Below, piece by piece: positions 1 through 8,178 of a stretch of DNA of 64,000 nucleotides. The notes under the pieces were generated by a model, which worked only from the letters and a program-made list of their open reading frames with translations, was not told the DNA's origin and did not search any database. This stretch comes from Sphingomonas bacterium. GTDB lineage: Bacteria > Pseudomonadota > Alphaproteobacteria > Sphingomonadales > Sphingomonadaceae. The position numbers and the translations under genes were made by a program. Position 1 is the stretch's first letter; every line of letters starts with the position of its first letter. The stretch lies in assembly GCA_030149245.1 (NCBI GenBank), contig JASBRX010000011.1, forward strand, positions 62,001 through 126,000. Reading direction: 5' to 3'.

Positions 1-1066
1 AGTCGCCCGCGATCCGCACCCGCGCGTCGACCGCCTCCAGCGCGAACTCCAGATCCTTGTCGTCGCCCAGATAGACGAACATGTCGTCGATCAGCTGGCG
101 GATACGCGCGCCGGGGTCGACACTGTCCGCCTCGTGCCGCCGCGACACTTCGGCGTCGATGATGCCGAGCAGCATCCGGCAGCGCTTGTCCATTGTCACC
201 AGCTTGGCATCCGCATCGGCGATCAGCGGCTCATCCGGCACCTTCACCGCCAGCGCCTCGAGATGCTTGCGCGCCACCATCACCGGTCCGCGCAGGTCGT
301 GCGCGACGTGGCGATGGAGCCGCCTGAGGCCGCCGATCATGTCTTCGGACCGGGCGAGCAGCGCATTGAGATGCTGCGCAAGCAGGCGAAACTCCGGCTG
401 CCCGTCATCGACCGGCGCGCGCTCGGCAAAGCCGGAGCGGTCGGCGCGGTCGAGCAATGCGTTGAACGCGTCGAGCCGCGACCGCCATCCGCGCATCAGC
501 GCCCAGGCGAGCAATGCCGCCAGCATCAGAAAGGCCAGACCAACGCCCGCCGCCAGCAGATAGGCCCGCGTCACCAGCCGCGGATCGGGGCTGAAGATGC
601 GCGCACTCAGGAACGCCCGGCCAGCACCTAGATCGACCACCGTCCCGACCGCAGTCGCATCGGCACGCTGGCATGCGGTCCCCGCTGGCACACGCAGCTG
701 CACCTCGCCCTTGCCGCCCGGCCAATCGAGCTTCGGCGTTCCCGTCAGTGCCCCGTCCGCACCGCGATACAGGAACAGCGCGCGCGCCCGCTCGCCGCTG
801 TCGCACCGCCCGCCATCGGTCGCCTCGCTCGCGCGCGCGGCGACCATCGTCAGCACTTCGGCATCGCGCTCTTCGGCGGACAGGTTGGGTGCGAAGCTGT
901 CGATCTTGCTCAACAGCACCGCCGCATCGGCCTGCGCGCGCACCATCGCCACCTCGCGCGCGTTCATCGACACCATCTGGAGCAGGCCGAGCGTCAACCC
1001 GACCAGCGCCACGGCGGCGAGTGCGCCGATGACAAGGGTGGTGCGGAGGGGGAGCCAGCGGAGCAT
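1..1066 (-). CDS. Sensor histidine kinase, C-terminus cut by window edge
   Basis: Partial gene read from ATG at 1066 to the window edge; the ATP-binding domain lies outside. The visible ~355 residues show a first membrane segment (about 9-30), a periplasmic stretch of about 130 residues, a second membrane segment (about 168-190), a HAMP-like linker, and a dimerisation helix with the phospho-accepting histidine near residue 256 in the motif VAHDLRGP. This is the usual layout of a membrane sensor kinase that phosphorylates a response regulator. The regulator just upstream on the same strand (1215-2039) is the obvious partner, and an HtrA protease precedes both, suggesting envelope sensing (inference). 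A large inverted repeat separates kinase and regulator. Confidence 0.85.
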   Translation of the reverse strand, partial: MLRWLPLRTTLVIGALAAVALVGLTLGLLQMVSMNAREVAMVRAQADAAVLLSKIDSFAPNLSAEERDAEVLTMVAARASEATDGGRCDSGERARALFLYRGADGALTGTPKLDWPGGKGEVQLRVPAGTACQRADATAVGTVVDLGAGRAFLSARIFSPDPRLVTRAYLLAAGVGLAFLMLAALLAWALMRGWRSRLDAFNALLDRADRSGFAERAPVDDGQPEFRLLAQHLNALLARSEDMIGGLRRLHRHVAHDLRGPVMVARKHLEALAVKVPDEPLIADADAKLVTMDKRCRMLLGIIDAEVSRRHEADSVDPGARIRQLIDDMFVYLGDDKDLEFALEAVDARVRIAGD

Positions 1067-1070
1067 TATT

Positions 1071-1176
1071 CTCCCCTCCCGCTTGCGGGAGGGGCTGGGG
1101 GAGGGCCTGTCAACACGCCACTAAGCGAACTGGGGAGGACAGGCCCTCCCCTAACCCCTCCCGCAAGCGGGAGGGG
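1071..1176. repeat. Long imperfect inverted repeat between response regulator and kinase genes
   Basis: Arms of about 39 bases at 1073-1111 and 1138-1176 are complementary except for two or three positions; each arm also contains its own small hairpin CCCTCCCGC-TT-GCGGGAGGG. The element fills most of the 148-base gap between the two genes. It could be a dispersed extragenic palindrome, an RNA stem that lowers kinase expression relative to the regulator, or a weak terminator; no T-run follows. Only one copy is visible in this window. Confidence 0.7.
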
Positions 1177-1214
1177 GACTGGCGCCGCACACTCAACAAA
1201 GGCAGCCACGCAGC

Positions 1215-2039
1215 TCAGCGGCCACCCTCCATGCCGGCCAGGTTGCGCAGCGCGAACCCCTGTGCCCAGATGTTGGTCACCAGCGGATGGAAATCGTCCG
1301 GAATGTCCGGGCATTGCCGCTTCAGCGATTTCCGCAGCCGCTTGATCGCCTGATCGACCGTGTTGGCGAACTCCTCGGGGAAGTGGCTCCACCCCTTGCC
1401 GATCCAGCAGCGGTCCCACAACATCGACTGGCTCAGCGGATTGCCGCGCTCCTTGTACAGCTCGACCAAGATGTCCGCCTCGCGGCTGGTCAGCTGGAGC
1501 AGCCGCCCGTTGCAGCGCACATCCTTGGTATCGGCGTCCACCTCCAGCGGCGCGCAGGTCCAGCCCTTGCTGCGCATCGTCGGCTTGCGCCGGCGCAGCT
1601 GCGCGGCGACGCGCGCGACCAGTTCCTCGCTCGTCGCGGGCTTGGGCACATAATCGTCCGCCCCGCGCGCGATCAGCCCGTGGATCCGCTGGTCCTCCCC
1701 GCCCAGCAGCGAATAGACCAAAGCTGGCACGTCGGGATCGGTCTTGAGCCCGTTCGGGCGGCGTCGCACGCGATCGAGCACCTCCAGGCCCTCGATCCCC
1801 GGATTGATCCGGTCGAGCACCAGCACGTCATAGGCCTCGGCCTCCAGCGCCGCGAGTGCAGCATCACCGGTCTCGAACAGGTCGACGCGCTCGCACCCCG
1901 CCGCTTCCAGCGCCGCCTTCATCTCGGCGCCAATCTCATCCTCCAGGATCAGTGCACGGCACCCGGCAAAGGTATCGGCGATATTCTGCGCCGCCTCGGC
2001 ATCGAGCTTCAACAGGTTCATCGTCATCATCTCCGTCAT
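1215..2039 (-). CDS. OmpR/PhoB-type response regulator
   Basis: 274-residue two-domain regulator. The receiver domain (about 27-145) has the acidic pocket LEDE near 32-35, the phospho-acceptor D76 in VLVLDRINPG and the conserved lysine K133 in YVPKP. The C-terminal part (about 165-265) is a winged-helix DNA-binding domain with the family phrase LTSREADILVEL and a recognition segment before IWAQGFALR. Its ATG overlaps the stop codon of the upstream protease (ATGA, 2036-2039), indicating translational coupling. The histidine kinase follows on the same strand after a large inverted repeat. Target genes cannot be read from the sequence; autoregulation of the protease-regulator-kinase unit is plausible. 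Confidence 0.88.
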   Translation of the reverse strand: MTEMMTMNLLKLDAEAAQNIADTFAGCRALILEDEIGAEMKAALEAAGCERVDLFETGDAALAALEAEAYDVLVLDRINPGIEGLEVLDRVRRRPNGLKTDPDVPALVYSLLGGEDQRIHGLIARGADDYVPKPATSEELVARVAAQLRRRKPTMRSKGWTCAPLEVDADTKDVRCNGRLLQLTSREADILVELYKERGNPLSQSMLWDRCWIGKGWSHFPEEFANTVDQAIKRLRKSLKRQCPDIPDDFHPLVTNIWAQGFALRNLAGMEGGR

Positions 2040-3460
2040 AGCGGCCCCCTCGGGAAGCGGCGCGGAACGCCGGGTCGCCGCGCCTTGGCGGCCTCTGCAG
2101 TCAGTGGCAGCGCGACATGCAGCGTCCCCTGCCCCGCGCGCTGGATGCGCAGCACGGCGACATCGCGCTTCGACGCTTTGATCGCGGCCATCGCCGCCAC
2201 TGCATCGCGCGGCGCAACGCCGTCGATCGCGAGCAGCTCGTCGCCTTCATACAATCCGTACATCTGGCCGATCGACGCCTCGTCGACCTTGCCGACCAGC
2301 ACGCGCCCGCCATCGCCGCGCAGGGCAAAGCCGAGATTGTAGCTCCCATCGGCCGTGCCGCTCATGTCCATCGCCAGCGCCGCGACCTTGCCGCGCTCGC
2401 CCGCCAGATCGTCATCGGCCTCCAGCGCGACCGCCAGCGACACCGGCTTGCCGTCGCGGACGATCTCCACCTTCACCTTGTCGCCCGGCTTGCTGTCGAT
2501 CAGCGCCAGCGACAGGTCGCGCACGACCTCCAGCTTGCGCCCCTCGACGCTCAGCAGCAGGTCGCCGATCTTGAGGCCGCCGCGCGCCGCCGCGCCGTCG
2601 CTCGAGACAGCGTCGATGATCAGACCGGATTTGCCCGGTGCACCCAGCGCTTCGGCCATGCCGGCATCCGCGCTGCTCGCGGTGACGCCCAGACGGCCAC
2701 GCACCACCTTGCCATCCGCCACCAGCTGGGCCGCGATCTTCGCCACCAGTTCAGCCGGAATCGCCAGGCCGATGCCGATGTCGAAGATGGTCTCCGGCGG
2801 CGTTGCCGTATTGATCCCGATCACTTCCCCCTCCTCGGTGATCAGCGGCCCCCCGCTATTCCCAGGATTGAGCGCCGCATCATGCTGGATGAAGTTCACC
2901 GGCCATGCGACGTCATAGGCGCGGTCATAACCACTTATGATCCCGGAAGTAACCGAGAAACGGTTGCCCAACGGATTGCCCAGCGCAAAGACTTTGGCCC
3001 CGAGTGGCAGCTTCGACGTCTTCGCCAATTTGAGTATGGGAAGGGGCTGTTCTGCGTCGATCTTGACCACGGCGAGATCGGTTCGCCCGTCGCGTCCGAT
3101 CACCTTGCCGGTATAGCGCTTGCCATTGGCAAAGGTGACTTCAACCGTATCGAGTTTTGCCACGACATGCGCGTTGGTCAGGATGATGCCGGATTCGTGG
3201 ATGACGAAGCCCGACCCGCCCGCCGCCTCGGTATCGCCATTCTGCTTGCGCGCCGCCGCATCCTGCGGGCTGATCGCGACCACCGCCCGCATGGCGCGTT
3301 CGATTGCGGTTTCCGATTGGGTGGTCGCTGCGACCTTGGGCTGATCGGGCATCGCCGCAGCCCGCGCGGTGCTCGGCAGCGCGACGCCGAGGCAGAGCGC
3401 GGCGCCGAGGAACCAGCCGAGCGTGCGGCGGGTCAGGTTCACGGATGGATTGGGGTTCAT
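2036..3460 (-). CDS. HtrA/DegP-like periplasmic serine protease with PDZ domains
   Basis: 474 residues. An N-terminal signal sequence (hydrophobic 13-34, cleavage near ARA-A) exports it. The trypsin-like domain (about 55-235) carries the catalytic triad H98 (TNAHVV), D128 (TDLAVV) and S202 (GNSGGP). Two PDZ-like regions follow, around 250-350 and 370-455; the second is more divergent. HtrA proteins degrade or refold damaged envelope proteins. It is the first gene of a unit with a response regulator (ATGA overlap) and a histidine kinase, a common arrangement in which the two-component system senses envelope damage. The last ~15 residues are arginine- and proline-rich and look disordered. Confidence 0.9.
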   Translation of the reverse strand: MNPNPSVNLTRRTLGWFLGAALCLGVALPSTARAAAMPDQPKVAATTQSETAIERAMRAVVAISPQDAAARKQNGDTEAAGGSGFVIHESGIILTNAHVVAKLDTVEVTFANGKRYTGKVIGRDGRTDLAVVKIDAEQPLPILKLAKTSKLPLGAKVFALGNPLGNRFSVTSGIISGYDRAYDVAWPVNFIQHDAALNPGNSGGPLITEEGEVIGINTATPPETIFDIGIGLAIPAELVAKIAAQLVADGKVVRGRLGVTASSADAGMAEALGAPGKSGLIIDAVSSDGAAARGGLKIGDLLLSVEGRKLEVVRDLSLALIDSKPGDKVKVEIVRDGKPVSLAVALEADDDLAGERGKVAALAMDMSGTADGSYNLGFALRGDGGRVLVGKVDEASIGQMYGLYEGDELLAIDGVAPRDAVAAMAAIKASKRDVAVLRIQRAGQGTLHVALPLTAEAAKARRPGVPRRFPRGPL

Positions 3461-3545
3461 GGAAGTTCCGGATACTGACTTCAGACGCCCGGTTTCTGTC
3501 AGTTCGTTCAGGTGAAAACGACGGTCAGGATCAGACGGATGCGGG

Positions 3546-5219
3546 TCAGCGAGCGGGTTGCGCGAGACTCCAGGCGGCGCGGACCTGGTCGCGGAAAACG
3601 CGGGTAAATCGCCCGATCTCGGCCTGAGCCTGGGCGTCGAACCCTTGCCCGCTCACCATGCGCGCCAGTGTCTGACTTCCCGCTTCCAGCAACAATGTCC
3701 GCGCCAGCGGTAGTGCGTCGTCCTCGCCAATCAGGAAATTGCCATAGCTCCAGCCCAGCAGGATGCGTTGGACATGGTCCGGTCGATAGGCAGCACGCAT
3801 ATCGGCATCCGCGCGCACAAACCATCGCCGCGCACGCTTCACATCGCCGTCCCGGTCTGCGAACGCTGCCAGGCTTGAAGCGGTCAGAGCGGCGATCTGC
3901 ATCCCCTGTGGGCCGAGCGCCTTTGCCGCCGCATAATTTGCTTCCAACAGTGCGATCGCCTCGACGCGCCGACCCGCACCGCCCAGCGCAGCGCCAAGAT
4001 TGTTGCGCGCCATCACCGAGCGCACATGACCTGGACCAAAGGCGCGCTCGGCATAGTCGAGGATCTGACGCTGCACGTCGATCGCCTGGCCCGATTCGCC
4101 CAACCGGACGAGCACGCTGGCAAGGTTGGTCATGATCGCAATCATTTCGTCGATGTTGACGACGCCGGATGCCTTGATGACCTCGATCGAGCGGCCATAC
4201 ATCGCCGCCGCAGCCTCGATCTGACCCGATTCCATCAGGACGAGGCCGAGATTATTATAGGCAAGCCCCGTGAAGTTGCTCGCCTCGCCGAAAAATCTCA
4301 GGCGTATCGCCAGTGCCTCGCGCGCCGCCGCTTCTGCCTCGCGATACTCCCCCGTGCGGACGAGCAGCACGCTCAGGCCGGAAAGGCTGTCGGCAAGGTC
4401 GGGGCTATCGCCCTCTGCCCGGCGCATCGCCACGGTCTGACGCCAAAGCGCAAGCGATTCAGTTGCCCGGTTCTGCTGCTCCAGACAATGCGCCAATGCC
4501 TCACGTGCGCGGATACTCTGCGTGGCACGCGATCCCATCAGCACGTCCAGTCGCGCGACCGCGATCCGCAGCGTGGTCTCCGCTTCGGCGAGTTGGCCCA
4601 GCCGCGTCAGCGCCGTCCCCTCCATCATCCGAAACACCGCACCTTCCACCGTGTCCCCGGCCAGTGCAACCGCACGGCGGGCCAGCGGCAGAGCTTCGGC
4701 ATGGCGCCCTTGCATCACCAGATTGTTGGCACGTCGGCCAATATAATTGGCGAGCAGCGGATCGCCGGGGAAAAGCGCTTCGGCCGCCGCCAGAGCCGCC
4801 ACGAAGGCCGGCTCCGCCTCGCCATGCCGACCGATCCGTTCGAGCGCAGCACCCAGCATGAACTGGGCGATCATGCTCATCCCGCTCGCCTCCTCGAACG
4901 TTGCAGCGATGGCAACGCCACGTCTGGCAGTGGCCACCGCCTCCTGCACCCGCCCGGTCTCGCCCATCACCAGCGACGCGGTAGCGATCAGCAGAACACA
5001 CGGGCGCAATTGCTCAGGAGAGGCGCTTTCGCCCCCGTTTGCGCCAATGCAGCCATTCACGGCGGGCTCGATCAACGCGAGCGCCTTGCGGGCGTCTCCT
5101 GCGTCCATCGCGGCGTCGAACTCCGGGCTGGTCTGGATGACGTCGACTTCGACCACCGCCGGAGCAGCGTCCTGGGCAGTCAACACAGCGGCGGCGAGCG
5201 CAAGCGGGTACAGCATCAT
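3546..5219 (-). CDS. Exported TPR-repeat protein
   Basis: About 557 residues of mostly alpha-helical, alanine-rich sequence with repeated tetratricopeptide units, seen as recurring A-x2-LG/N-x2-A-x3-L-x2-G-x3-EA patterns from about 60 to 520. Start 5219 is preferred to the in-frame ATG at 5276 because it follows GCGAGAGGGA and begins directly with a signal peptide (MMLYPLALAAAVLTAQ). The repeats resemble the kinesin-light-chain/NB-ARC-associated TPR type, used for protein binding; no enzymatic domain is visible. It is divergent from hppD. Function unknown; a periplasmic scaffold role is inference. Confidence 0.75.
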   Translation of the reverse strand: MMLYPLALAAAVLTAQDAAPAVVEVDVIQTSPEFDAAMDAGDARKALALIEPAVNGCIGANGGESASPEQLRPCVLLIATASLVMGETGRVQEAVATARRGVAIAATFEEASGMSMIAQFMLGAALERIGRHGEAEPAFVAALAAAEALFPGDPLLANYIGRRANNLVMQGRHAEALPLARRAVALAGDTVEGAVFRMMEGTALTRLGQLAEAETTLRIAVARLDVLMGSRATQSIRAREALAHCLEQQNRATESLALWRQTVAMRRAEGDSPDLADSLSGLSVLLVRTGEYREAEAAAREALAIRLRFFGEASNFTGLAYNNLGLVLMESGQIEAAAAMYGRSIEVIKASGVVNIDEMIAIMTNLASVLVRLGESGQAIDVQRQILDYAERAFGPGHVRSVMARNNLGAALGGAGRRVEAIALLEANYAAAKALGPQGMQIAALTASSLAAFADRDGDVKRARRWFVRADADMRAAYRPDHVQRILLGWSYGNFLIGEDDALPLARTLLLEAGSQTLARMVSGQGFDAQAQAEIGRFTRVFRDQVRAAWSLAQPAR

Positions 5220-5289
5220 TTCCCTCTCGCAACGAGCCTCCGTCTGTTGCCCGGTCAATGCAAGGGACAACCTCACACCTACCCACGCA

Positions 5290-5313
5290 ATTTAGTATCA
5301 TTTGACACCAAAT
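5290..5313. promoter_or_regulatory. Palindromic operator overlapping the hppD -35 box
   Basis: A 24-base imperfect palindrome whose halves, ATTTaGTaTCA and TGAcACcAAAT, match as inverted repeats except at three base pairs. It covers the TTGACA -35 hexamer at 5302-5307, so a bound protein would block RNA polymerase. The size and AT-rich arms suit a Lrp/AsnC, MarR or IclR-type dimer; no such regulator gene is adjacent. Confidence 0.6.
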
Positions 5314-5329
5314 GGCCGTGGGGTGTAAT
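5302..5329 (+). promoter_or_regulatory. Sigma-70-type promoter of hppD
   Basis: Perfect -35 hexamer TTGACA (5302-5307), 16-base spacer, and -10 hexamer TGTAAT (5324-5329, one mismatch to consensus). Predicted transcript start is near 5336, leaving a leader of about 24 bases before the hppD ATG at 5360 with its GGAGG ribosome site. Confidence 0.65.
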
Positions 5330-5359
5330 GCCGTCCTCAACTTACCGGAGGCTGCGCGC

Positions 5360-6409
5360 ATGACCGACCCGACCAATCCGCCCGAGAATCCCTTGGGCCT
5401 CAACGGCTTCGAATTTGTCGAGTTCACCTCGCCCGATCCCGACGCGATGGCGCGGCAGTTCGAGCAGCTGGGCTTTGTGCCCTCACACCGCCACCCGACC
5501 AAGAACATCACCCGCTACAAGCAGGGGCGCATCAACCTGATGCTCAACCGCGACGACAGCGGCCGCGTCGCCGAGTTCCGCGCGGCGCATGGCCCCTCGG
5601 CCAGCGCGATGGCGTTCCGCGTCGCCGATCCGGTCGCGGCAATGGAGTGGGCGCTGAAGCATGGTGCGGAGCGCACCGCCGAAGACGACACCGTCATCCT
5701 CGGCATCGGCGGGTCGTATCTCTATTTCATCCAGGACGGCACCGACCTGTATGCCGACTGGGAAGAGATCCCCGGTTGGGAGCAGGCGGAAGCAGAGAAT
5801 AATGTCGGGCTCGACCTGCTCGACCACCTCACCCACAATGTCCGGCGCGGCCAGATGCGAGTGTGGTCGGAATTCTACAAGACGCTGTTCGGCTTCGAAG
5901 AGCAGAAATATTTCGACATCAAGGGTCAGGCGACCGGCCTGTTCAGCCAGGCGATGATCGCGCCGGACAAGGCGATCCGCATCCCGCTCAATGAAAGCCA
6001 GGACGACAAGAGCCAGATCGAGGAGTTCATCCGCGAGTATAAGGGCGAGGGCATCCAGCATCTCGCGCTGACCACCCCCGACATCTACGACACGGTCGAG
6101 CGGCTGCGCGCACGCGGCGTCAAGCTGCAGGACACGATCGAGACCTATTACGAGCTGGTCGACAAGCGCGTTCCCGGCCATGGCGAAGATCTCGAGCGGC
6201 TGCGCAAGAACCGCATCCTGATCGACGGCAATGTCGGCGAAGAGGGCATCTTGCTCCAGATCTTCACCGAAAACATGTTCGGCCCGATTTTCTTCGAAAT
6301 CATTCAGCGCAAGGGCAATGAAGGATTCGGCAACGGCAACTTCCAGGCACTTTTTGAGTCGATTGAACTCGATCAAATCCGTAGAGGGGTGATCAAGGTC
6401 GACGCATGA
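5360..6409 (+). CDS. hppD: 4-hydroxyphenylpyruvate dioxygenase
   Basis: 349 residues, the normal bacterial length. It converts 4-hydroxyphenylpyruvate to homogentisate in tyrosine breakdown, using Fe(II). The three iron ligands are visible: H156 (LDHLTHN), H234 (GIQHLAL) and E313 (FFEIIQRKG), followed by the C-terminal signature GFGNGNFQALFESIE. The start at 5360 follows ACCGGAGGCTG; an in-frame ATG at 5312 would place the promoter inside the gene. hmgA, the next enzyme in the pathway, lies 135 bases downstream, with strong hairpins in between. A palindromic operator overlaps the promoter. Confidence 0.96.
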   Translation: MTDPTNPPENPLGLNGFEFVEFTSPDPDAMARQFEQLGFVPSHRHPTKNITRYKQGRINLMLNRDDSGRVAEFRAAHGPSASAMAFRVADPVAAMEWALKHGAERTAEDDTVILGIGGSYLYFIQDGTDLYADWEEIPGWEQAEAENNVGLDLLDHLTHNVRRGQMRVWSEFYKTLFGFEEQKYFDIKGQATGLFSQAMIAPDKAIRIPLNESQDDKSQIEEFIREYKGEGIQHLALTTPDIYDTVERLRARGVKLQDTIETYYELVDKRVPGHGEDLERLRKNRILIDGNVGEEGILLQIFTENMFGPIFFEIIQRKGNEGFGNGNFQALFESIELDQIRRGVIKVDA

Positions 6410-6474
6410 CGGGGTTGGAGAGGAGAGCCGGGACAACCGGCCCCATACCTTCCGAAGGGGGAAGGAACGCAGGA

Positions 6475-6509
6475 GGATGAGGGAGGCGGCCAAGACCGCC
6501 CCCTCATCC
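6475..6509 (+). terminator. Strong hairpin between hppD and hmgA
   Basis: GGATGAGGGaGGCGG and CCGCCCCCTCATCC form a near-perfect stem around a six-base loop (CCAAGA). There is no T-run after it, so it is either a factor-assisted or partial terminator, or an RNA-stabilising stem that sets the hppD:hmgA ratio. A smaller stem, CCTTCC-GAAGG, lies just upstream near 6448-6465. Confidence 0.45.
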
Positions 6510-6544
6510 GACTATACGCCAGAGCGCGCTTTAGGGTCTGATCC

Positions 6545-7825
6545 ATGACCGACTATTTCCCGGGTTTCGGCAATCACGTCTCGACCGAGGCGGTCGCGGG
6601 CGCGCTCCCGATCGGGCGCAATTCGCCGCAGCGCCCCGCCTATGGCCTCTACGGTGAGCAGCTCTCCGGCACCGCTTTTACCGCGCCGCGTCACGAGAAC
6701 CGCCGCAGCTGGCTCTACCGGATGCGGCCGAGCGCCGAGCATCCGCCGTTCACGCGGTACGACGGCGCAGGGCGCTTTGCTGCCGAGACGGGCTCCGCAC
6801 CACTCGCCCCGAACCGCCTGCGCTGGGGGCCCATCGCCGATCCCGCGCCGGGTACCGACCTGATCGACGGCATGACCACGATGCTGGTCAATCGCGCGCC
6901 CGAGGACCTTGAGGGCGTCGCGGTGCATGTCTATGCCGCCAACGCCGATATGGACCGTCGCGTGTTCTTCGACGCGGATGGTGAGCTGCTGTTCATCCCG
7001 CAGGCCGGGCGACTGACGCTCCTGACCGAACTGGGGCGGATCGATATCGCCCCCGGCCAGATCGCGCTGATCCCGCGCGGCGTGCGCTTTCGTTGCGTGC
7101 TGCCGGACGGAGCCGCGCGCGGCTATGTCGCGGAGAATTACGGCGCGCTGTTCCGCCTCCCCGATCTCGGCCCGATCGGCGCTAACGGCCTTGCCAACCC
7201 GCGCGATTTCGAGACGCCCGCGGCATGGTTTGAGGATCGCGACGAGACCTTCGAGGTGGTGCAGAAGTCGCTCGGTCAGCTGTGGACCACGACCATCGAC
7301 CACAGCCCGCTCGACGTAGTTGCATGGCACGGCAATCTCGCCCCGTGGCGCTATGACCTGGCGCGCTTCAACACGATGAACACGGTCAGCTTCGACCATC
7401 CCGATCCGTCGATCTTCACTGTCCTCACCTCGCCGAGCGACGTGCCGGGCCGCGCGAACGCCGATTTCGTGATCTTCCCGCCGCGCTGGATGGTCGCCGA
7501 AGACACGTTCCGCCCACCCTGGTTCCACCGCAATGTGATGAGCGAGGCGATGGGGCTGATCCATGGCGCGTACGATGCCAAGGCCGACGGCTTCGTTCCC
7601 GGCGGACTGTCGCTGCACAATCTGATGGCTGGCCACGGCCCCGATGTCGCGAGCTGGCAGGGCGCGAGCAAAGCGGAGCTCAAGCCGCACAAGATCGACG
7701 GCACGATGGCGTTCATGGTCGAAACCTGCTGGCCCTACCGCCCGACCGCGCATGCGCTGGCGACGGCACAGCCGGACTATGACGCGGCCTGGGCGGGCTT
7801 CCCCAAGGCGAAATTGCCGGAGTGA
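6545..7825 (+). CDS. hmgA: Homogentisate 1,2-dioxygenase
   Basis: 426 residues, full family length. It opens the ring of homogentisate to maleylacetoacetate. Iron-site motifs are present: [13 protein letters not shown] supplies a His and the Glu ligand, and LMAGHGPD the second His. The N-terminal [10 protein letters not shown] and SWLYRMRPS segments are typical of the family. It follows hppD on the same strand, and its stop codon overlaps the GTG start of a small Rieske protein. The usual next genes (maleylacetoacetate isomerase, fumarylacetoacetase) are absent here, so the pathway must finish elsewhere. Confidence 0.96.
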   Translation: MTDYFPGFGNHVSTEAVAGALPIGRNSPQRPAYGLYGEQLSGTAFTAPRHENRRSWLYRMRPSAEHPPFTRYDGAGRFAAETGSAPLAPNRLRWGPIADPAPGTDLIDGMTTMLVNRAPEDLEGVAVHVYAANADMDRRVFFDADGELLFIPQAGRLTLLTELGRIDIAPGQIALIPRGVRFRCVLPDGAARGYVAENYGALFRLPDLGPIGANGLANPRDFETPAAWFEDRDETFEVVQKSLGQLWTTTIDHSPLDVVAWHGNLAPWRYDLARFNTMNTVSFDHPDPSIFTVLTSPSDVPGRANADFVIFPPRWMVAEDTFRPPWFHRNVMSEAMGLIHGAYDAKADGFVPGGLSLHNLMAGHGPDVASWQGASKAELKPHKIDGTMAFMVETCWPYRPTAHALATAQPDYDAAWAGFPKAKLPE

Positions 7826-8178
7826 GCGAGCGGCTGACCCAGACCCCGCCCGGCGTCCGCCTCGGCCCGCTCGACCTGATCGCCGACGGCGACGCGCGCA
7901 ATTTCGTGCTGGAGATGAAGGCGGGACGGTTTCACGGCTTCGCGGTGCGCAGCGGTGATACTGTCGCCGGCTATGTCGACCGCTGCCCGCATATGGGCCT
8001 GCCGCTCGCGCAGCAGCTCGACGCTTACCTGACTGGCGAGGGCGGATTGATCCAGTGCAGCTGGCACGGCGCGCTGTTTCGGATCGCGGATGGCCACTGC
8101 GTCGGCGGCCCGTGCGTGGGGGCTACGCTCACCCCTTGGCCGCTCGATGTCCGCGACGGCGCGATCTATACCGGTTGA
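7822..8178 (+). CDS. Small Rieske [2Fe-2S] ferredoxin-like protein
   Basis: 118 residues forming a single Rieske domain. The cluster ligands are C55 and H57 ([10 protein letters not shown]) and C79 and H82 (QCSWHGALF). The GTG start at 7822 overlaps the hmgA stop (GTGA), so translation is coupled to the homogentisate dioxygenase. HmgA itself needs only Fe(II), so the role of a Rieske electron carrier here is unclear; it may serve an oxygenase encoded elsewhere. Its 3' end overlaps the convergent otsA by 13 bases. Confidence 0.85.
   Translation: MSERLTQTPPGVRLGPLDLIADGDARNFVLEMKAGRFHGFAVRSGDTVAGYVDRCPHMGLPLAQQLDAYLTGEGGLIQCSWHGALFRIADGHCVGGPCVGATLTPWPLDVRDGAIYTG

Noticed and set aside
3508..3825. 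Small minus-strand frame at the end of the TPR gene
   Set aside because: Out-of-frame overlap with the TPR protein and no start signal; composition does not look coding.
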